From NCBI GenBank assembly GCA_025024175.1, contig QCXZ01000064.1:8928001-8992000 (forward strand): a stretch of 64,000 nucleotides of DNA. The letters are read 5' to 3'. Position numbers and translations under genes: made by a program. Positions 57,505 to 64,000 of this stretch are shown piece after piece. The stretch is from Rhyzopertha dominica (taxonomy: Eukaryota; Arthropoda; Insecta; Coleoptera; Bostrichidae). A model generated the notes under the pieces. It was not told the DNA's origin, made no database searches, and saw only the letters and a program-made list of their open reading frames with translations. Each line of letters begins with the position of its first letter. The stretch's first letter is position 1.

Positions 57505-58578
57505 CTACTTTTCTACATAATTTCCTTGAATATTGAGGCACTTGTCATAACGTGGTACCAGTTTTTGAATACCCTCCTCATACAATTCTGCCGCCTGACT
57601 TGTTAACCACTGTATCACAAATGTTTCGACTTCGTTATCGTCTTGGAGACGCTGACCTCCCAGGTGTTTCTTCAAGTGCAGGAACAAATGGTAGTCGCTG
57701 GGCGCCAGATCATGGCTGTATGGAGGATGATCTAGAGTTTCCCATTTAAAAGATTTGATGAGATCTTTGGTCCGATTAGCCACATGTGGACGGGCATTGT
57801 CATGCAGCAAAACGATACCCTTACTCAACTTGCCACGTCTTTTGTTCTGGATTGCACGACGCAGATTGTTCAATGTCTTACAATAAGACGCTGCATTGAT
57901 TATTCTCATTACGAGGCAGAAACTCCACTAGCAATACTCCTTTTCTGTCCCAAAAAACTGTGCACATGATTTTCCGGGCAGAAATTGTTTGCTTAAACTT
58001 CACTTTTTTGGGTGATGATGAATGTCGCCATTCCATGGATTGTTGTTTCGATTCTGGTGTGACGTAGGCCACCCATGTTTCGTCACCAGTAACAATTTGA
58101 TCTAAAAAATCTTCACCTTCATTGTGGCACCGCTCAAGGAAACGTTGCCTAAACGTTGGGTTTTGTGCAAATCCGTCAACATTTTCGGAACCCAACGTGA
58201 ACACAATTTCCGGTAATTCAAGTTCTCGGTCACAATGCGATACAAAACACTACGAGAATATTGAGGAAAGCAGTCGCACAATGATGAAATTGTAAAGCGT
58301 CTGTTTTCTCTCACCTTTTCGTTCACTTTCTGCACCAAACCTTCATTAACGACCGACGGACGCCCACTCCGTTCTTCATCATGCACATTTGTGCGGCCAT
58401 CTTTAAATGATCTCACCCATTTCCTTACCATTCCATCACTCATAATGTTTTGTCCGTAAACTTCACAGATCTCACGATGAATATCGATCGGTTTTACGNC
58501 TTTAGCACTAAGAAATCGTATAACAGCCCGTACTTCACAATCGGCGGGACTCACGATTGTCGGAGGCATCTTAAACAC
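57505..58578 (-). pseudogene. Mariner (DD34D) transposase, two frameshifts
   Basis: Three overlapping frames make up one ~350-residue protein. 58578-58102: MPPTIVSPADCEVRAVIRFL (helix-turn-helix), VRKWVRSFKDGRTNVHDEER with SGRPS, and SRWVPKMLTDLHKTQR (WVPHEL-type motif). 58204-57878: FLERCHNEGEDFLDQIVTGD with ETWVAYVTPESKQQSMEWRH (first Asp), and KIMCTVFWDRKGVLLVEFLP. 57909-57505: NNLRRAIQNKRRGKLS, VLLHDNARPHVANRTKDLI (second Asp), SHDLAPSDYHLFLHLKKHLG (third Asp, 34 residues on) and YEEGIQKLVPRYDKCL. Frameshifts lie near 58160 and 57910; one N at 58499. The three catalytic Asp and other family residues are kept, so decay is recent. The start is likely MPPT, just inside the first Met. Confidence 0.92.
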
Positions 58579-58699
58579 TCAGTAAACAACGTATACAATG
58601 AAGAATCAAACTGTAATGGCGTCAGTGCGTAGACAAGAGATGTAGGTAACCAGCACGCATGCGCGGAACGCCGACCGTAGCGCTGCGGCCGCGGAATCG

Positions 58700-58731
58700 C
58701 AAAACGGTACTTACTTAAAAAACATGCCTCG
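58700..58731. repeat. Mariner right TIR
   Basis: Reverse complement of 57408-57439 with two differences. Confidence 0.9.
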
Positions 58732-58733
58732 TA

Positions 58734-58985
58734 CATGTAATTCACAGATTCGCCAGTTCCATTATCATGTATAGTTAAATTATACGTCCAAAGTTGCTTT
58801 TTGTAAAATGCCATCGACCTTTGCAATAACTGCGTTGGCAAGCATTGCTCTAAATCAAAGCTAAAACATTTTCTTGTTTCGTCAGATCGGGTTTTCGCCG
58901 TATCTCTTCTTTTGGCTTCATAAGCAGCATCAGCCAGCTCTTGGTGCTGTCTTAGTTCTCCTTCTGCTTCTGTTGTGTAGTAATT
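58734..58985 (-). pseudogene. Insect transposase-like gene, upstream part (split by mariner)
   Basis: The minus frame reads EGELRQHQELADAAYEAKRR, RKCFSFDLEQCLPTQLLQRS, AFYKKQLWTYNLTIHDNGTG and ESVNYMYE up to the mariner. FDLQQCLPTP, VAFYKRQLWTYNLxIH and xCYMWDE-x-x-AGRG are successive motifs of one insect protein family; here WDE is replaced at the insertion point and AGRG resumes on the other side at 57405. The gene is truncated at about 58985, beyond which an RTE-like LINE relic lies on the opposite strand. Confidence 0.7.
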
Positions 58986-58999
58986 AGAAGGGTATGAGG

Positions 59000-60485
59000 A
59001 AATGGCCAGTGTAAAGGTAGAATGGATGAAGCGTGAAAAAGTACCGAGTGAAACAGCACACCAACAGAAAAGAACAGAAGCAATGAAAAATACGGATGAA
59101 CGTAAATATAGGTATAAGTAGGAAATGAGATTTGCTAAATAATCATGCAGAAAGATAAAACGTGAATATTAGGAAAGATAGAGGACTGAACTGTTTACAA
59201 AGAAAAAAAAATAGGAAGAAGAGAAGCAAACAGGCAAAAAAGAAAGACCTAGACATTGTAGAAATCAAGAAGGTGAGGTAATAAAGGAGTTAACGGAGAA
59301 GAGGGGGGATAGGCAGAGTACATGCAAGAAAAATTTAACACAGTTAAAAAGGAAGACATGCGAGTAGACCAGAAAATGAAAACAAAACAATAAAGAAAGA
59401 GTATCAGAGAAAGAGCCGGCAGATTAAGATGTATAAGAAATAATACAAAAATTGAAAAATTATAAGAGCTCGGGAGAAAATGGAATAACCAGTAAATTTA
59501 TACAAAATAGGAGGAAAAGGTTGTGGGATAATATAACAAAACTGATAATAATAAGTTCGAAGGACGAAGAAATGGCACGAAGATGAAGAGTTGGCCTTCT
59601 ATGCCCAGTATTTACTTTTACTTACTTTTGTGAAAACTATCAAGGAATATCCGTACTAGACGTCACATATAGAACATTAGAAAAGATAAAAAGCAAGAGA
59701 TTAAATGAATAAGATGATAAATGATGGAATATGAAAATGGTACAACAAAATAGTTTGACCGAAATGTGCTTCTGTATATACTGTATAAAAGGACTACGAT
59801 ACAGTTGACAGAAATATGATGTATCAATTTCGGCAGGCAAGGTGGTAGTGGAGGGAAGTGTGACGGAAGTGTTTCCAGTTTAAAAGGTGACCAGTTGTTG
59901 ACATTTTAATCTAGTACTAGAAAAAATATGAGGGAAAACCGAATAAGAGCTAGGAATGCAAGCAGCAGGTGATTACGTTTATGGAATTAATATCATGAAC
60001 CGGACAACAATGAAAGACATTATCGTTCTGAAAGGGTAGATCGACTGGAATACCTTGACGTTTCGATGAACGCAAATGANGATGCTGTGAAAAGTGAAGA
60101 GACTAACAAAAAGAACAAAATCGTAAGGGGCATTACAAGCGGTATTGCGAACCAAAATGTCTCGAGGAAAACAAAAATTATAATCTACAGAATAGTGATT
60201 CAACCAGCTATATGTATGTGAAACGTAGATCATGACCAAAAGTAATATAGGAAAATTAGAAAGGTGAGAGAGTAAAGCATCAGAAAAAGAGTTTGGGGGA
60301 ACTAAACAGGAAGAGGGTAACATGAGAAGAAGATTAAGTAAAGAAGTAATGGAAATAAGAAACATACCTCAAAACGTATATATTATAGTATAAACATACA
60401 AAAAGAGAGTTATTGAGAGGTGAGGGAAGCAAAACAAGAAAAGGGAGATCGAAAAGGAGATGGTTGCAAATGGCGAAAAATTTTT
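59000..60485 (+). mobile_element. RTE-like LINE, RT to C-terminus
   Basis: Plus-strand frames: GENGITSKFI and KRLWDNITKLIIISSKDEEM (the KNNKAPGENGIT region), VGLLCPVFT, ENYQGISVLDVTYRTLEK (block 1, NYRGIS), later LEYLDVSMNA, NVSRKTKIIIYRIVIQPAIC (the KTKIxIYKTVIRPVxxYG motif), SNGNKKHTSK-type frames, and GRSKRRWLQMAK (the GRPRxRWxD-type end). Blocks 2-5 are largely deleted between about 59720 and 59990. It is purine-rich, with many stops. It belongs to the same broad RTE/CR1-like group as the relic at 51660-53900 but in opposite orientation. Confidence 0.75.
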
Positions 60486-62400
60486 GTAAGCCATTTTTTT
60501 GGTTGATTGTTGAAGTTCGTCGAATTCTTTCTCATATTGATCTCAAGAAGTTTGGGGAACAACTTCGTATGAGCTTTTTCAGCCCTTGCAATTTGGAATA
60601 TTTGGAATTTTATTATCCACAACGAACACTTTTTCAAATTTATTTAGATGTCTTGCTGTTTGTATTCATTAATAAACAAATGGCATCGTAGTCATAGATA
60701 CGGTTACGATGAAAGTAAATGATCGCACTATTTGAATATTTTCATACTTAAAATTTAAAGTGAAAAATAAAACGGTGTATGCTTCATGGACATTATATCC
60801 ATAGCCGCCAGGTGACTTATGAGATCTCGGGCTGAAAGCCTTCGTCGCCCTCATAGAGCATAAACATCTAAGTAATGGCTTTGGTACTTACATAAACAAC
60901 TATTATAGTATAGACAGTTTGATTTGGTACAACTTTTATGTGAAATACATTAGCCGTCTCATCTAAAGTGACACCTTGTATGCTGAATAATAAAATTTTC
61001 AATTTATTTTAGCAAAGTCAAATGTCACTCCATTAATCAATCTTCTTCAAGTACCTGTTAAGCAATCGAAGTAGTCCGTTGGCTAGCAAATCGTTTTGCA
61101 AAAATAAAATAGAAGATTGGGTTATTTTATTAATTTTATTAATGTAATTAGTATTAAAACGGGCACAGTAGAAAGCTTGAAAAAAACACGAAGTTCTAGC
61201 CGATATATTGGAAATTTGACATAGGTGATCTGTTCCATTACCTAGCTATTTTTATGAAGTGCAAGGTGTTCAACATGTCAAGGCAATACGTTAGCACCGA
61301 ATAAAACTAAACGTTGAACTAAATCAATGCTCAGCAACAGAGTGAACTCTTAAAAACGTATTAGACGGCTTAGGAAACGAAGGCAACCCTTCTTGCGGCA
61401 AATTAGATGAACGCGGCAGATGAGCGACAAATCTAGTTAGCAGGATTGAGTGACTACAGTTGGGAAATTTTATCTCACCACCTACCGCGGCTCTTCTGAC
61501 GAAGGATTAGCAGTTGTTTACGATGTGTAGCTGGGAAATGTGAATAAAGAGAAATTTGTGAATTGATACATGAGCAACAGAGTGCACAAATATACAGCAT
61601 TAGTGTTAATTGTTTACTTGGTTTAATTGTAATCAGTCTGGAATTTAAATGATTACTTTTACCCTAACAGGGGTAAATAATTTACTCGAAGCGTTTCCAA
61701 ATAATTGTTAACAACTCATAAAATGTTTGTTGAATTTCTAATGGCAGTAAAAAAGTTTATATTTTAATTGTTACAAAGACAGTTCGCATGTACCTGTATG
61801 ACTGTTATATAAGAGATATTTACAAAATTAAAAAGTACCATGTTTTTGTTTAATCTTTTGAAAAAAAAACATTACATTTCGGATTACTAAATAATAAAGT
61901 AAATAAGCATAAATATTTGTATGATAAAAATATTTTGAAATATGTCAGTTCTACCCCAACCATTATTAAGCCTGATATGGTCGACAAAAAATCTGGCAGC
62001 CTATTACTGTATACGAGCTTTATTATGATAATTTGTGACTTACATAATGAAACTATTCAGTTCAATAAGAAGAACACCGTATGAGCAACAACATTATGAA
62101 ATCGTATTTTTAACTAGAAGTCTTATAAGTACTCTAAGAAAGTCTTGTGGCAAGCAGTAGTTGTATTTGAAAAAGGTTATACTTGTAAGAAAAGAGCAAT
62201 AGAGGCTAAAAGGCCAGACTGTTACAGATAATAAACAAAAATGTGGTTTCGATATATTATTTTGATTTTTATAACTTATAAGTTTATGTTAGTGTAATAA
62301 TAAATATTAAAAAAAGTATAAAAAACAAAAGTTGCAGATTGACTTCGTGGTTCAAATAAGTTTTTGTTGTATTTATAAAAGAAAATTCTACTGTATTACT
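60486..62400. other. Unassigned AT-rich stretch
   Basis: No gene recognised. The part 61270-61520 is GC-richer without motif or frame. Confidence 0.3.
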
Positions 62401-62535
62401 AATAACTGTTTCAATTAATTAATTAATAACGGCGCTTAGTTTGGGTGGGGGCGCGACACTACTAATTCACAAAATAACTATACTGCACACACTTGCACTA
62501 AAAAATTCCAGAAGTGACACCTTTCAGACGTGAAC

Positions 62536-62548
62536 TTCGGGAAGGTTC
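62536..62548. promoter_or_regulatory. Heat-shock-element-like triplet
   Basis: TTC-GG-GAA-GG-TTC is a perfect three-unit inverted nGAAn array, the binding consensus of HSF. It lies in a GC-richer block (62440-62700). No heat-shock gene is visible in the window, and a TATA box occurs about 470 bases downstream. Single-site evidence only. Confidence 0.25.
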
Positions 62549-62802
62549 CCTTGATAGAATTCTCTGGAGAGTCACGTCGTTTCCTGCTATCTGTCTGTCG
62601 CTAGGATCACTACTTGCAGTGTCCTACTAACACCCCATTTACTCGCATGCAACTCTGGTCCACAGATAGTTCTGCTTCCGCTAGCACGCAACACAACAGT
62701 GTTTCAATATTTAATAAATCTTACCTTTAATTGAAATTCGATCTAGTCTCGCTCTCAAGATCATTTGCTATCAGTCAATGATAAATGCTTGTGAGCAATA
62801 CT

Positions 62803-62987
62803 TAAGAATTTAGTATGGCAATGCCATCTGTCAGCATTACACTGACATGATGACAAAGCCACCTAGCTGCCTTAACGGGTACTACAGGTCACTTCCATTA
62901 GGAAGTAGTACCCGTTAAGGCAGCTAAGTGGCTTTGTCATCATGTCAGTGTAATGCTGACAGATGGCATTGCCATCCTAAATTCTTA
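62803..62987. repeat. 83 bp-armed near-perfect hairpin (foldback)
   Basis: The left arm 62803-62885 and right arm 62905-62987 are reverse complements with only two mismatches, separated by a 19-base spacer. The outer ends read TAAGAATTTA and TAAATTCTTA. The near identity of the arms means a recent inverted duplication, active correction, or a foldback MITE. The outer third of one arm recurs at 31738-31800, so it is a dispersed family. No clear target duplication was found. Transcribed, it would give a long dsRNA stem. Confidence 0.85.
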
Positions 62988-64000
62988 CTTACATCATACC
63001 ATTGCTTTGGTATATAAGCAAAACCAGTTCTATGCCGTTCTGTCTACACTAGACAGCACAGCATAGACATGCATTTTAATACTAATACTTGTTATTGAAG
63101 TTTTGTAACTTGAAATAAGTGATTTCATGCAAACAGGAAACAGGTAATATCAGGCTGACTCAAATAAACGGATTTCTTGAATAACTGTGCAACCTTTAAA
63201 AATATTGAAAAAATAAGTTGTAATACCTGCAAAATGGGTATAAACCTTTAAACTAAAAGAAATGCAACTATAGAGTTTTCGTTATTATTCTTCTAAAGGG
63301 TGTGACAAACTTATCATTTGAAATAAAAATTTGAAATTTTATGACTCAAGAAATTTATTTTTGGGGGTTTATAAGTGTCAAACGTAAATAATTTGTATTT
63401 TACTTAATGCTATTTAAACGAATGCGGAATTAATTTTTTTTTCAATTGGTACAGTTTTGGCAATACTGGTTTGTATTCTGCGTATTTTAGTTAATCAAAC
63501 AATAACGAACTTTTACAATTTTTGTAAATCATACTAGTTTAATGATTTTTCTTTAATTTTGGCGCGGGTATCTGCATTTTAGCTGTTTACAAACATCCCT
63601 TCCAGGTTCAGTTTCATTTTTATTCTTAGGGAGAGTAAGCAAAATGCGGTTATCTCAAGAGCTTGCCCACATCTACGCGAACTAGCTTTCCAACAACTTT
63701 TTAAATTTTAAATTTTGGGAATATGGAAAATTAACGACGAATTAAAAGAAGGGCTGTCATAACACAATAAAATTAACTTTTTTTTTGTTAAATCTATTGA
63801 AATATCGGTATTATGAAAGACAAAGCGTTGACAGAAAACATCACTTTACAGTACCAATACCCTATGTACTCGTCGGTAAAAAGTAAAATAATTTCATAAG
63901 CTCAAAGAAGCTCCAAACGTTTAAACTAGCTCTCAAAGTAAGTACAAAATTTTTCAGTAGCGGCGGTCACTTCCTACATCGTTTCATGCAAACACTGTCT
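62988..64000. other. Unassigned stretch with a TATA box
   Basis: No open frame of note. AT-rich to the window edge. Confidence 0.3.
63011..63018 (+). promoter_or_regulatory. TATA box, TATATAAG
   Basis: TATATAAG is followed about 25-30 bases later by CCGTTCTGTC, a plausible initiator position. The site lies just past the hairpin at 62803-62987. It could be a pol II core promoter of a gene right of the window or of a repeat; no transcript unit is visible. Confidence 0.25.

Larger units (their letters stand above)
57408..58731 (-). mobile_element. Full-length mariner element
   Basis: 1324 bp with ~32 bp TIRs. The left end reads CGAGGCATGTTTTTAAGTAA and the right end, reversed, CGAGGCATGTTTTTTAAGTA. 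TA flanks both sides (57406-57407 and 58732-58733). Length, TIR size, TA target and a DD34D transposase fit a classic mariner. It is inserted within the transposase-like gene whose halves lie at 56725-57405 and 58734-58985, in the same orientation. Confidence 0.93.

Noticed and set aside
59979..60365. 128-codon minus-strand frame
   Set aside because: Antisense shadow of the purine-rich plus-strand RTE-like LINE, whose motifs are recognisable.

Overview
The window reads as repeat-dense, AT-rich nuclear DNA of an arthropod, most likely an insect. The evidence is the mix of mobile elements: mariner, Tc1/IS630-type and DUF4817-type transposases; R1-, Jockey- and RTE-like non-LTR retrotransposons; a Penelope-like element; hAT-like remnants; many short TIR elements. 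No complete host protein-coding gene can be supported. Nothing looks prokaryotic: there is no operon, CRISPR array or phage module. About ten isolated N bases show this is draft assembly.

Layout. 0-10 kb: a tyrosine-recombinase-like fragment at the left edge, a decayed LINE 3' part (2.2-3.0 kb, minus), two copies of a short element with 12-13 bp target duplications that can fold like a hammerhead ribozyme (4.6 and 9.3 kb; the second sits inside a LINE), and a large, degenerate, foldback-like inverted repeat (5.7-7.6 kb) whose arms carry ~34 bp tandem repeats. 11-31 kb: LINE reverse transcriptase relics (11.7, 24.2, 29.5 kb), a Penelope-like RT (19.4 kb), TIR-bounded non-coding elements (16.5, 23.4, 26.7 kb) and a tRNA-like repeat pair at 29.1-29.5 kb. 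34-45 kb: transposase fragments, a run of unrelated LINE fragments (36.4-39.3 kb), a decayed Tc1-type transposase (40.7 kb) and a nearly complete 2.3 kb element with ~275 bp TIRs (42.5-44.8 kb). 45-64 kb: mostly unassigned sequence, then an RTE-like LINE (51.7-53.9 kb), an R1-like LINE (55.9 kb), an insect transposase-like gene split by a full-length mariner (56.7-59.0 kb), another RTE-like LINE (59.0-60.5 kb) and an 83 bp-armed perfect-looking hairpin (62.8 kb).

Nearly all coding signal is dead transposon protein with frameshifts and stops, so there is no working pathway to describe. The interest lies in element architecture and nesting order: the short hammerhead-like element jumped into a LINE, and the mariner jumped into an older transposase-like gene. 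Unassigned stretches hold a few candidate host signals (acceptor-linked open frames, GC-richer blocks, TGACGTCA and heat-shock-type sites, a TATA box), all at low confidence. All family names come from recognising translated motifs by eye; no search was run.
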